A stretch of DNA of 64,000 bases, taken from the NCBI RefSeq assembly GCF_037969765.1, contig NZ_CP150207.1:1350001-1414000 (forward strand), given 5' to 3'. Of this stretch, positions 33,998 through 42,141 are shown one piece after another. Within the stretch, counting starts at the first letter, position 1; the number at the start of each line of letters is the position of its first letter. The notes beneath the pieces are model-generated. The model did not search any database. It had not been told where the DNA came from and saw nothing but the letters and a program-made list of their open reading frames with translations. The DNA comes from Paenibacillus sp. FSL W8-0186 (GTDB taxonomy: Bacteria; Bacillota; Bacilli; Paenibacillales; Paenibacillaceae). The translations under genes were made by a program, and so were the position numbers.

Positions 33998-35926
33998 GTG
34001 GCAACAGTGCAAGCGACTCTGAATTTGATTAACAATCACCAGAAGATGATTCATATGACACAGGCAATCAACAACAATTACCAGCAAATCAACACCACAT
34101 TAAACGATGCAAATATAACTATTAACAATGGCTTGAAGCAAACGGAATCCTCAGTTAAAAAGCTCGTTGGTGTTATATCCAAGGGGGTTAAACTTGCCCA
34201 ACAACTAGGGGGCGTGATAGGTGAGGCCATGGCGGTGTCCGATGACATGGCTGCTACCAACGCCCGTTTAGCTTTTGTTAATGATGGTTTGCGCACCCAG
34301 GCTGGGTTACAACAACAAGTTTTAGATATAGCCAATAGAACAAGGATGAGTTATAGCGCAACTGCCGGGTTAGTCACCAAGCTTGGAGTAGGCACGCAAG
34401 GTTTATTCAAGAACAACGATGATTTGCTTGATTTCACGGATAACTTTAACAAATCCCTGGTGATTAGTGGAGTTTCAGCAGCAGATGCCGAAAGTGCGAT
34501 GCAACGTATGTCTCAAGCGTTGGGAGATGGGGTTGTGCAAGGCGATGAACTCCGTCAGCTTTTAGATAACGCTCCGGGCATGATGCAGATTTTATCAAAT
34601 GGGTTGGGAGTTTCCGGCGGACAATTGATGCAAATGGCAGCTAACGATGAATTAACAGCTGATCAATTCGTTAAGGCTTTCCAGAATCAATCGGGACAGA
34701 TTGACAAGATGTTTGAGGAAATGCCGGTGACCTTTGGTGGTGCGATGACCGTTCTCGACAATATCATTAAGGGCTGGGTCGGGAGCTTAGGGGAAGCAGG
34801 GGGCCCTTTAAGCAGAATTACCGAACTGGTAGTCCTGTTAACTACTTACTTGCAGTCTGATGGCGTGACTAATTTTCTGGACGGATTAGCCATGGGCATA
34901 TCTACGGTGGTATCGTGGATGATTGAGCTAGTCGAGTATGCAGCGCAAGTATATAGCTTCTTCTCTGAAAATTGGTCCATTCTCGGCCCAATTGTATGGG
35001 GATTGGCGGCAGCGATCGGGGGGTTAACCTTAGCGCTAAACTGGAGCACGATAGCTACATATGCAGCAGCGATAGCTACAAATGCAGCAGCGATAGCTAC
35101 AAGGATTGCAGCCATAGCCCAGGCGCTATGGAATGCGATCATGAACGCTAATCCCATCGTTTTAATCATAACTTTGATTGCATCCTTAATTTTGGCGCTT
35201 TATAAACTGTGGACAACCAACGACGATTTTGTAGCTGGTGTTATGCGAGTATGGAACTTTCTTCTTAATTCCCTTGATCTGCTTCCAGCTTTTTTCTGGG
35301 ATTTGGTTGAACGCATGATGGCCCCCATTAAAAAATGGGCGCAAAAGATCGACATGCTAGTTAACGGAATCATCGCTAAAATAAACGATGTGTTAGACAC
35401 TATCAATAAAGTAACAGGGTCTAATTTTCAAATACAAGGGACATTCAGTTTGACTAACTTGATAGATCAAATCGATAATTTCGCTGGCAATAAAAAAGCT
35501 GAAGCCTTAGCGAGAGCTGCAAAAAATAAACATGAACGAGAACAAAAGTTGTCGGATATGCTCGCGGACAAGGCAGCGCAAAGAGCAAAACAACAAACAG
35601 ATGAAGAAGCGAAAGGCGGCCCTGGGGGATCTGGCGTTTCTTTGTTCAGTCAAACCGGTGTACCTGCAGCATCTATTGACAAAGTTGATAAAGTGGGCAG
35701 TGTTGGAAAAATTGAAGACAAGGTGGACATCAGTAGTGAAGACCTCAAAACGATGCGTGAATTGGCAGAAATGAAGTCGATCCAAAATTTCGTAACGCTA
35801 ACACCTACGGTATCCGTCAGCACCGGCGATATTCATAACGGTACAGATTTGGATACGATCATTTCGCAAATTACAGTTACATTGGAAGAAGAAATAGCAT
35901 CGAGTGCATCGAGATTATACGCGTAA
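33998..35926 (+). CDS. Tail tape measure protein (XkdO-like)
   Basis: A 642-aa protein that sets tail length. The N-terminus is helical and Asn/Gln-rich; a tape-measure domain (about 75-260) contains NDGLRTQAGLQQQVLDIANRTRMSYSATAGLVTKLG and EADQFVKAFQNQSG-type repeats; two hydrophobic helices occupy about 325-430, including SILGPIVWGLAAAIGGLTLAL. A charged coiled-coil tail rich in Lys/Glu follows. No lysozyme or peptidase domain is seen. GTG 33998 is preferred with AAGGTGA 8 nt upstream; TTG 33971 is the longer alternative. At about 640 residues it is much shorter than the PBSX tape measure, so a short tail is expected. Three 21-bp tandem repeats lie at 35050-35112. Confidence 0.85.
   Translation: MATVQATLNLINNHQKMIHMTQAINNNYQQINTTLNDANITINNGLKQTESSVKKLVGVISKGVKLAQQLGGVIGEAMAVSDDMAATNARLAFVNDGLRTQAGLQQQVLDIANRTRMSYSATAGLVTKLGVGTQGLFKNNDDLLDFTDNFNKSLVISGVSAADAESAMQRMSQALGDGVVQGDELRQLLDNAPGMMQILSNGLGVSGGQLMQMAANDELTADQFVKAFQNQSGQIDKMFEEMPVTFGGAMTVLDNIIKGWVGSLGEAGGPLSRITELVVLLTTYLQSDGVTNFLDGLAMGISTVVSWMIELVEYAAQVYSFFSENWSILGPIVWGLAAAIGGLTLALNWSTIATYAAAIATNAAAIATRIAAIAQALWNAIMNANPIVLIITLIASLILALYKLWTTNDDFVAGVMRVWNFLLNSLDLLPAFFWDLVERMMAPIKKWAQKIDMLVNGIIAKINDVLDTINKVTGSNFQIQGTFSLTNLIDQIDNFAGNKKAEALARAAKNKHEREQKLSDMLADKAAQRAKQQTDEEAKGGPGGSGVSLFSQTGVPAASIDKVDKVGSVGKIEDKVDISSEDLKTMRELAEMKSIQNFVTLTPTVSVSTGDIHNGTDLDTIISQITVTLEEEIASSASRLYA
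35050..35112 (+). repeat. Three tandem 21-bp repeats in the tape measure gene
   Basis: Units 35050-35070 and 35071-35091 differ at one base; unit 35092-35112 is diverged at its end. Each encodes a heptad like AIATNAA in an Ala-rich hydrophobic helix. Confidence 0.85.
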
Positions 35927-35952
35927 ATTATAGTGCAGAAAGGAGGGGTTCC

Positions 35953-36639
35953 GTGGATAAGTACACCCTTACCCTATCATTCAACAATCGAACCGAAGCG
36001 ATTGAATTCCCGGTCCTTCCCGGTAAAATTGAAGTGCAATCCAGCGGAGATAGTAAGACATACGAAATATCCCAGTTAGGCGAAATTAACGTCATCAAAA
36101 ATATGAAGCTGAAAGAAATTGCATTTGAGAGCTTCTTCCCGGCAAGTTGGTTCCCGGGGGTTAATGTAGAACGCAGAGCGATGTTCAAGCCGGCTTATTA
36201 CATTGATAAAATTGAAGATTGGCGAAGTAAAAAACGCCCGGTTCGGTTGGTGCTCACCGGTTCGAATTTGAATATCAATATGGCAGTGAGTATTGAAAAG
36301 TTTGGCTGGGGTGAAGAGGCCGGTACTGTTGGGGACATACACTATCAAATCTCGTTTAAAGAATATCGTTTCTATGCCGCAAGGAAGGTCGGATTTGTAA
36401 AGGATGCAACAGGCAAAGAAACGGCAATTTCTAATAACCAGTCAGCGTCTCGCGCAGATACACGGGTACAGCCTGAGACTTATACCCTTGTAGCGGGGGA
36501 CAACCTTTGGAAAGTGGCTAAACAATTTTTGGGTGATGGCAGCAAATATAAGCAAATACAAACGCTGAATGGGATCAAAGACAGTGAATTAAAACGGCTG
36601 CCCATTGGTAAAGTCATTAAGCTGCCAAAGGAGGGGTAA
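35953..36639 (+). CDS. LysM-domain baseplate/tail protein (XkdP-like)
   Basis: A 228-aa protein with an N-terminal region of about 150 residues (KYTLTLSFNNRTEAIEFPVLPGKIEVQSSGDSKTYEI) typical of XkdP and a C-terminal LysM module at about 176-226 (TLVAGDNLWKVAKQFLGDGSKYKQI). It joins tube and baseplate and may touch peptidoglycan. The start is GTG 35953 after AGGAGGGG. The stop is followed at once by the hub gene's ATG, whose ribosome site lies in this gene. Confidence 0.88.
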   Translation: MDKYTLTLSFNNRTEAIEFPVLPGKIEVQSSGDSKTYEISQLGEINVIKNMKLKEIAFESFFPASWFPGVNVERRAMFKPAYYIDKIEDWRSKKRPVRLVLTGSNLNINMAVSIEKFGWGEEAGTVGDIHYQISFKEYRFYAARKVGFVKDATGKETAISNNQSASRADTRVQPETYTLVAGDNLWKVAKQFLGDGSKYKQIQTLNGIKDSELKRLPIGKVIKLPKEG

Positions 36640-36640
36640 C

Positions 36641-37597
36641 ATGCTGGAAGTAATAACCGACGATAAACAAGGCGGTGTATATGATATATCGGAGCTTGTC
36701 ACGGATGCAACCTGGAAAACATCCAGGATCGGCAAGCCGGGAAGCCTAGATTTTACGATGCTGCAAGATCGTAACTATATGATTCAAAACGGGGATATCG
36801 TCACTGTGAAGTATGAGGATAAGCCCCTTTTTTATGGCTATGTATTTTCAATCGGGCGAAGCCAAGAAGAAACGCTCAAGATCAAGGCGTATGATCAGAT
36901 TCGATACTTAACCGCTACAGACACCTACGTATTTAAAAATAAGACGGCAGCTGCGATTATCAAGCAGATTGCCAACGACTTCGAGTTGAAGTGGGGCAAT
37001 ATCGCAGATACCAAATATGCAATTCCCAATTTGATCGAGGATGGCCAGAAGCTGATTGATATCATCGACAAAGCTTTAGCACTCACAACGGTCAACACGG
37101 GAAGCATCTACGTGTTTTACGACGACTACGGTAATCTGGCGTTGCAAAATGTAAAGGATATGAAGCTGGATATAGCGATCGGGGACGAGAGTCTGATGAC
37201 CGGGTTCAGCTTTGAAAAGAGCATCGACAGCGAAACGTATAACCAGATCAAACTGGTACGTGACAACAAAGACACCAAGAAGCGGGATGTACATATCGCC
37301 CAGGATAGCGCCAATATGGCCAAATGGGGGAGACTACAGTATTACGAAAAAGTAGACGAGAACATGAATGATGCTCAAATTCGTCAGCTTCTCGACCAGC
37401 TGGTCAAACTTAAAAACCGCGAAACCAAAAGCTTAAAGGTGGATGCCCTTGGAAATCCGTCCATTCGCGCTGGCTGTTATATCCATATAGAGATCGGAGA
37501 ATTGGCGATCAACCAGCTTTACTTGGTTGAGGAATGTTCCCACCGTTTCAGCGGCGAAGAATACACATTGCAAATTGAATTGAAGGTGATCGAATGA
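36641..37597 (+). CDS. Baseplate hub protein (XkdQ-like)
   Basis: A 318-aa hub protein of the XkdQ/gp27-like type. The N-terminal part LEVITDDKQGGVYDISELVTDATWKTSRIGKPGSLDFTML and a middle region with QIANDFELKWG and LALTTVNTGSIYVFYDDYGNLAL are conserved in this group, and the C-terminal oligosaccharide-binding-like strand region ends with RFSGEEYTLQIELKVIE. ATG 36641 is chosen because AAAGGAGGGG precedes it; a frame start at 36605 lies in the LysM gene. It overlaps the next gene by 4 nt (ATGA). Confidence 0.85.
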   Translation: MLEVITDDKQGGVYDISELVTDATWKTSRIGKPGSLDFTMLQDRNYMIQNGDIVTVKYEDKPLFYGYVFSIGRSQEETLKIKAYDQIRYLTATDTYVFKNKTAAAIIKQIANDFELKWGNIADTKYAIPNLIEDGQKLIDIIDKALALTTVNTGSIYVFYDDYGNLALQNVKDMKLDIAIGDESLMTGFSFEKSIDSETYNQIKLVRDNKDTKKRDVHIAQDSANMAKWGRLQYYEKVDENMNDAQIRQLLDQLVKLKNRETKSLKVDALGNPSIRAGCYIHIEIGELAINQLYLVEECSHRFSGEEYTLQIELKVIE

Positions 37598-37935
37598 GTC
37601 TGGCCAATGCGATAAAGCAAATCACCATGAATCTGAATGAAGCAGAGCATCCTGTAGCGGTCATGTTTGGCACAGTGACCAAAGAACAACCTTTGGAAAT
37701 CCTCGTCGATCAGCGTTTATTGCTGGATGAGGATTTTTTTGTTCTGACCGAACAATTGACTAGGCATGAAATGGATCTGAAACACAGCCATCAAATCAAT
37801 GATAGTTCAACCCAGGATGCGTTAACAGAAAAGATCGTTATTCGTGAGGGCCTAAAGGCGGGGGATGGTGTTTTGCTGTTAAGAATGCAGGGGGGACAAC
37901 AATATGTGGTGCTGGATAAGGTGGTGAGACCATGA
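37594..37935 (+). CDS. Baseplate protein, DUF2577 (XkdR-like)
   Basis: A 113-aa small beta protein. It begins SLANAIKQITMNLNEAEHPVAVMFGTVTKEQPLEILVDQRLLL and ends with GDGVLLLRMQGGQQYVVLDKVV, the DUF2577 pattern seen in XkdR. It may form the small spike/hub connector. ATGA overlaps link it to both the hub gene upstream and the XkdS-like gene downstream. Confidence 0.85.
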   Translation: MSLANAIKQITMNLNEAEHPVAVMFGTVTKEQPLEILVDQRLLLDEDFFVLTEQLTRHEMDLKHSHQINDSSTQDALTEKIVIREGLKAGDGVLLLRMQGGQQYVVLDKVVRP

Positions 37936-38327
37936 TACCGTTGGGCGGCAATTTAATGACGGCAGAGGCCGCACTGGAAACGAGCCGGACATACGGCATA
38001 GATTTTCATAAAGGCCGGTGCACGGGCATGATTGACGGTTTGGATGCGGTCAGGCAAGCCGTGTATAAAATACTCCAAACCGACCGGTTCACACACCTTA
38101 TCTATGATGCGAATTTCGGCAGCGAGTTATCAGGATTGCAGGGGCAAAGTCAGGGGTATGTGCGATCGGAAATAAATCGTCTTATAAAGGAAGCATTATT
38201 AGCGGACAACCGTATATCTGGGGTGGAAAACATGCAAATCACAATCACCGGGGATGAAGCGGTAGCCACGTTTACGGTAGTTTCTATCTTCGGGGATTTT
38301 AAGAGCGAGGTGACAATGAATGTATGA
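37932..38327 (+). CDS. Baseplate wedge protein, DUF2634 (XkdS-like, gp25-like)
   Basis: A 131-aa gp25-type protein. GLDAVRQAVYKILQTDRFTHLIYDANFGSEL is the hallmark, followed by EINRLIKEALLADNRISGVEN. It sits at the inner baseplate next to the sheath. It starts in an ATGA overlap with XkdR and ends inside the baseplate J gene start. Confidence 0.9.
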   Translation: MIPLGGNLMTAEAALETSRTYGIDFHKGRCTGMIDGLDAVRQAVYKILQTDRFTHLIYDANFGSELSGLQGQSQGYVRSEINRLIKEALLADNRISGVENMQITITGDEAVATFTVVSIFGDFKSEVTMNV

Positions 38328-39399
38328 ACAACAAACCTATGAACATATTTTGAAAAGAATGCTAGATAAGGTATCCCATAATGTCGATAAACGCCAGGGA
38401 TCCATCATTTACGACGCTCTGGCTCCTGCTGCAGCGGAGCTGGCCCAGATGTATATGGAGCTGGACATAAACAACAACCTTGCATACGCCGATACGGCCA
38501 CAGCAGAATATTTGGAACGGCGTACAGCCGAGTTCGGGATTCACCGTGAACCAGCAACGAAAGCAAGGCGGAAAGCTTTGTTCTATGGCTCCAATAACGT
38601 TCCTATCGATGTGCCTGCAGGTTCCAGGTTCTCAATCAACGATCTTGATTATGTTGCAGTCAGCAGGATCGCTACAGGCGAGTGGGTTGTAGAATGCGAA
38701 ACGCCGGGGGTAGCCGGCAATCAGGAGTACGGGGGAATGCTTCCCATCCAATATGTTGCAGGCCTGGTTCGTGCTGAACTGACGGATGTACTCGTACCGG
38801 GAGAGGATGCAGAAAGTGATGAAGCCTTGCGGAAGCGGTACATGGATGCGATTAACGAGCAGCCTTTTGGCGGCAACATCGCGGATTACAAGAAAAAGAT
38901 TAACGAAATTTCCGGTGTAGGCGGTGTTAAAGTATTTCCGGCATGGAATGGCGGGGGGACGGTAAGGGCGACAATTCTCGCGGCCGATTTCAGCCAGCCT
39001 TCTCAAACGCTGATCGACGAGGTTCAAACGAGGATTGATCCAGAACAAAATCAAGGCCAGGGCTTGGGACTGGCGCCGATTGGCCATGAGGTAACGATCA
39101 CGGGGGCCGAGGCGTGCGTAATGGATGTCGCAGCGTCATTGACACTAGCTCCTGAAGCAGTTTTGGGACAAGTACAAAGTGATGTTGAAGATGCGATAAG
39201 CGCTTATCTGTTATCCCTTCGGCAATCGTGGGCCAATGCCCCATCCCTGATCGTTCGCGTCGCGCACATCGAATCTCGCATTTTGACTGTTCAGGGTGTG
39301 GTTGATGTCACCCATACGATGCTGAATGGAGCGGCTGTGAATGTCGTACTGACCGATGAACAGATCCCAATCATGGGGACGGTGACGCTGAGTGAATAG
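38320..39399 (+). CDS. Baseplate J-like protein (XkdT-like)
   Basis: A 359-aa wedge protein. It has the opening YEHILKRMLDKVSHNVDKRQGSIIYDALAPAAAELAQMYMEL, the J core VPAGSRFSINDLDYV and GEDAESDEALRKRYMDAINEQPFGGNIADYKKKINEISGVGGVKVFP. The length is typical. It starts inside the end of the XkdS-like gene and its stop overlaps the XkdU-like GTG start, so translation is coupled along the baseplate block. Confidence 0.9.
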   Translation: MYEQQTYEHILKRMLDKVSHNVDKRQGSIIYDALAPAAAELAQMYMELDINNNLAYADTATAEYLERRTAEFGIHREPATKARRKALFYGSNNVPIDVPAGSRFSINDLDYVAVSRIATGEWVVECETPGVAGNQEYGGMLPIQYVAGLVRAELTDVLVPGEDAESDEALRKRYMDAINEQPFGGNIADYKKKINEISGVGGVKVFPAWNGGGTVRATILAADFSQPSQTLIDEVQTRIDPEQNQGQGLGLAPIGHEVTITGAEACVMDVAASLTLAPEAVLGQVQSDVEDAISAYLLSLRQSWANAPSLIVRVAHIESRILTVQGVVDVTHTMLNGAAVNVVLTDEQIPIMGTVTLSE

Positions 39400-39973
39400 G
39401 TTCATGCAGTACCTCCCGGACTTATACCATGATGTCGTGGATTTTGTGGAATTGACAGAGACAGAGTCGCAGGAATGGATCAGTGTCGAGAAGGCCATTA
39501 ACCAATTGCTGGATGACCAGTTCGTAGTTAGTGCTTCGATGCAGGCAATTAAACGACGGGAAAAGATTCTAGGCATACAGGCCGACCCTGCCACAGAAAC
39601 GCTAGAGTTCAGAAGAAAGCGGCTGATCAATCGGTATTCTACGAAACCGCCATTTACTGTGCGGTATTTGCAGCGTCAGCTTGATTTTTTAGTTGGGGCT
39701 GGACTCACGATTGTCAGTGTAGATCCCCAAGCTTTTAAGTTAACCGTTACAACCAATCTTGATGATGCAGCCGTATTTAAAGAGGTTGAATATACGGTTA
39801 AGATGTTAAAGCCTGCGAACATGATCTACCAGCAGCAGACTAGCTTAGGAGATGTCATCGGCTTGGAAGAGAGGATAACTGCCAAGGAAATCGATTGGAA
39901 CTATAAATTAGGCGAGTGGAAGCTGGGAGCAAAACCATTTGCCGACTTCGGCCCGGAGGTGGTGATTAAGTGA
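39392..39973 (+). CDS. Tail protein, DUF2313 (XkdU/YmfQ-like)
   Basis: A 193-aa protein (gpI-like) that links baseplate wedge and tail fibre. It starts MQYLPDLYHDVVDFVELTETESQEWISVEKAINQLLDDQFVVSAS, followed by the conserved RREKILGIQADPATETLEFRRKRLINRYSTKPPFTVRYLQRQLD. The start is GTG 39392, overlapping the J gene. It overlaps the next small gene by 4 nt (GTGA). Confidence 0.88.
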   Translation: MNRFMQYLPDLYHDVVDFVELTETESQEWISVEKAINQLLDDQFVVSASMQAIKRREKILGIQADPATETLEFRRKRLINRYSTKPPFTVRYLQRQLDFLVGAGLTIVSVDPQAFKLTVTTNLDDAAVFKEVEYTVKMLKPANMIYQQQTSLGDVIGLEERITAKEIDWNYKLGEWKLGAKPFADFGPEVVIK

Positions 39974-40251
39974 TGGTAAGCTCTTTTTTGAATGATGTGG
40001 CTCGATTTGTTGATGCGAATATTTCGAAGGTCGTGTTGAATGATACGGTCGAGATTACTAGCTTTAGTGCAAAGGAAGTAACCGGTTCAACTGTGGGAAT
40101 GCAGTATATCGTCCCGGCAGCCGATGTGTCGCTAGTTACGAAAATTGAGCTTAAAGATGCGCATAACAACATTAAAACAACCAATAACGTTTATGTACCG
40201 ATCACGACAGATACTCTTCTGCTGCATACGGTACAAGTTAAGGAGGTATAA
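39970..40251 (+). CDS. Small tail protein of unknown function
   Basis: A 93-aa protein with a likely beta-strand pattern (VSSFLNDVARFVDANISKVVLNDTVEITSFSAKEVTGS). It lies between the XkdU-like gene and the fibre gene, where tail loci often encode a fibre connector or chaperone. The start is GTG 39970 in a GTGA overlap or ATG 39973; GGAGGTG lies upstream. I recognise no family with confidence. Confidence 0.65.
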   Translation: MMVSSFLNDVARFVDANISKVVLNDTVEITSFSAKEVTGSTVGMQYIVPAADVSLVTKIELKDAHNNIKTTNNVYVPITTDTLLLHTVQVKEV

Positions 40252-40253
40252 GA

Positions 40254-41384
40254 ATGGCGAAGACAGACTGGAGTTTGAACGACACGGTTCAGCCGCAAGA
40301 TATGAATGCAATCGGGGAAGAGATCAATCAACTACGTCAAGATGTAGATCATATCGAAATCCCTCCGGCATCAGTAGCGGAGGCGGGGATTGTGAAGCTA
40401 TCTAACGCTACGAACAGCACTAGCGAGACTTTGGCAGCAACACCACGGGCAGTAAAGTCGGCCTATGATGCGGCCACCGCAGCGCAAACTACGGCTAATG
40501 CGGCGAATACAGCTGCCGCAACTGCGCAATCGAGGGCTGATTCGGCTTTTCAGCTTGGCAATGAGCGGAAAGCGGAAGTGGTTGCCGCGCTTGTTGCCAA
40601 AGGGATTTCGGCATCCACAAGCGAGAGTTGGGATTCGTTGATTACAAAACTCAACTCTATCGTAAAGGCGACCGGGAATGCAAGCGCCGCGCAGCTACTG
40701 AATGGGTACACAGCGAGTAATGCAAACGGTTCTATTACAGGGGGGATGCCTGACCGTGGGGCTGTGACCTCTACAATAACGATGCAAGGTGGGCAATATA
40801 CCATACCTGCAGGATATCATAACGGTACGGGTAAAATCACAGCTTCGTTTGCTAATTTGATTGCGGGTAACGTACGTAAAGATATTAACATCGGGGGTAT
40901 CCTAGGTACACTAGAACAAGGTAATTACCTACCTATGAATTACCTAGATACATCAGAAGTGGGTGCTACCGTCGTCAAGGATATATATTCATTCCCCGCA
41001 GGGTTATCTAAATTAATGTTTATAACGGAAGCTGAGGGGGCGGGGTTTGCTTCTAGAGTTGGCGTAGGTAGTTACTCGGGGTACCAAAAAAATATAGTAT
41101 CGCTTATTAGTGATAAGACAGGAGCGTATCCTATCCTTAATATACTAACCGCTAATAAAGGTTTAGAATCCCTTCTTGCGTTGTACTTGGATTTTATCGC
41201 AGGTAAGATTGTTAAAATTTATATCGGCGAAAATAGCAGCTACGCATCAATTTCCAGTTACACCTATCCAACGTCATTATACGATTCTACGGTCCCTTTG
41301 AAGATAAGAAATACACGCGAAAATGGTCTTGCCTCTTCTATGGCATACCAAACTAAATTGGTAGGGTACTGGCTGTATATTTAA
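40254..41384 (+). CDS. Tail fibre protein (receptor-binding)
   Basis: A 376-aa fibre. The N-terminal 45 residues include a short coiled coil (EEINQLRQDVDHIE), followed by a phage-fibre repeat VKLSNATNSTSETLAATPRAVKSAYDAATAAQ and a long Ala-rich coiled coil to about residue 105. A middle region with GNASAAQLLNGYTASNANGSITGGMPDRGA and QYTIPAGYHNGTGKI is common in Firmicute fibres. The last 150 residues (from about NYLPMNYLDTSE) are compositionally different, AT-rich in DNA, Ser/Tyr-rich, and probably form the receptor-binding tip. It defines target range. No separate fibre-assembly chaperone of known type is present; the 95-aa gene downstream could serve. Confidence 0.85.
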   Translation: MAKTDWSLNDTVQPQDMNAIGEEINQLRQDVDHIEIPPASVAEAGIVKLSNATNSTSETLAATPRAVKSAYDAATAAQTTANAANTAAATAQSRADSAFQLGNERKAEVVAALVAKGISASTSESWDSLITKLNSIVKATGNASAAQLLNGYTASNANGSITGGMPDRGAVTSTITMQGGQYTIPAGYHNGTGKITASFANLIAGNVRKDINIGGILGTLEQGNYLPMNYLDTSEVGATVVKDIYSFPAGLSKLMFITEAEGAGFASRVGVGSYSGYQKNIVSLISDKTGAYPILNILTANKGLESLLALYLDFIAGKIVKIYIGENSSYASISSYTYPTSLYDSTVPLKIRNTRENGLASSMAYQTKLVGYWLYI

Positions 41385-41516
41385 AAAATAAGGAGAGGTT
41401 TTTTAAATCGAAGATTGCCTAGAAATTATTGAGTTTGCTGGCAAGGATATTAAAGTAATTTTAAATTATTCACTATTAGTTTGAAATAAAAACAACTTGA
41501 AGGGTGTTGAAAGTGA

Positions 41517-41804
41517 TTGAAAATGATCAGAATATTTAAATCCAAAGACTGCGTGGAAGCAGTTGAATTTAAAGATTTGTCGTCGATCCACACGATCATA
41601 TTACTGACAGGTGTGGGGGTATCAGTTAATTTCTCGCCCGAAGGTGTGCTGAAGTCATTAACCCTAAAAGATGGGGCTCATGAGCTCGTGGCCATCCCAG
41701 GACAGTTTGTGTATAAGAATGATACAGGAACTATCGGTATTTGCAACTATGAACACCTGGCTGAGAGGTACGAGGAAGTCACGGAAAGCGAAATAGCAGA
41801 ATAG
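41517..41804 (+). CDS. Small protein of unknown function at the end of the tail operon
   Basis: A 95-aa protein (IRIFKSKDCVEAVEFKDLSS..., acidic C-terminus EEVTESEIAE). It follows the fibre gene by 130 nt, is before the operon terminator, and has the AT-rich codon use of the fibre tip. The start is uncertain: TTG 41517 with GAAGGGTG upstream or ATG 41523. It may be a fibre-tip partner or an XkdX-position protein. No family was recognised. No holin or endolysin follows. Confidence 0.55.
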   Translation: MKMIRIFKSKDCVEAVEFKDLSSIHTIILLTGVGVSVNFSPEGVLKSLTLKDGAHELVAIPGQFVYKNDTGTIGICNYEHLAERYEEVTESEIAE

Positions 41805-41955
41805 CCATGAGGAACGCCGCAAGACGTGTTATTTATGACAAAATTTCAAACCGAACAAGATTACAAACATATGGTAGTTATAGCGCATTTAATTTAGTTA
41901 GCGAGCAATATAACATGACTTCACTTATTTTCCATAGGGTGTCATTTTTATTATC

Positions 41956-41990
41956 AAGGAAGCGGCCGTTTCAGGAAGCTTCCCTTTTTG
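41956..41990 (+). terminator. Terminator of the tail operon
   Basis: GGAAGC (41958-41963) pairs with GCTTCC (41978-41983), followed by CTTTTTG. The stretch 41805-41955 before it holds nothing I can support as a gene. Confidence 0.7.
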
Positions 41991-42058
41991 TATGCTATGC
42001 CATAACCTGGATTGATTTTTGAGTACATCTTGCATGTTGGTTCGTATATAGTAATAGT

Positions 42059-42084
42059 CCAATCGATTATTTATGATCGATTGG
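42059..42084. promoter_or_regulatory. Palindrome upstream of the P-type ATPase gene
   Basis: CCAATCGAT-N8-ATCGATTGG is a perfect palindrome with 9-bp arms, 58 nt before the ATPase start. It could be an operator for an unidentified metal- or stress-responsive regulator. No T tract follows. Confidence 0.45.
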
Positions 42085-42141
42085 GTTTACAATATAGGTA
42101 AGATTACATGCATTTTATCAAAAATAAGAGGTGTTTCTTTA

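Noticed and set aside
41807..42022. 71-codon frame after the tail operon
   Set aside because: It runs across the operon terminator, has no ribosome site and no protein-like pattern.
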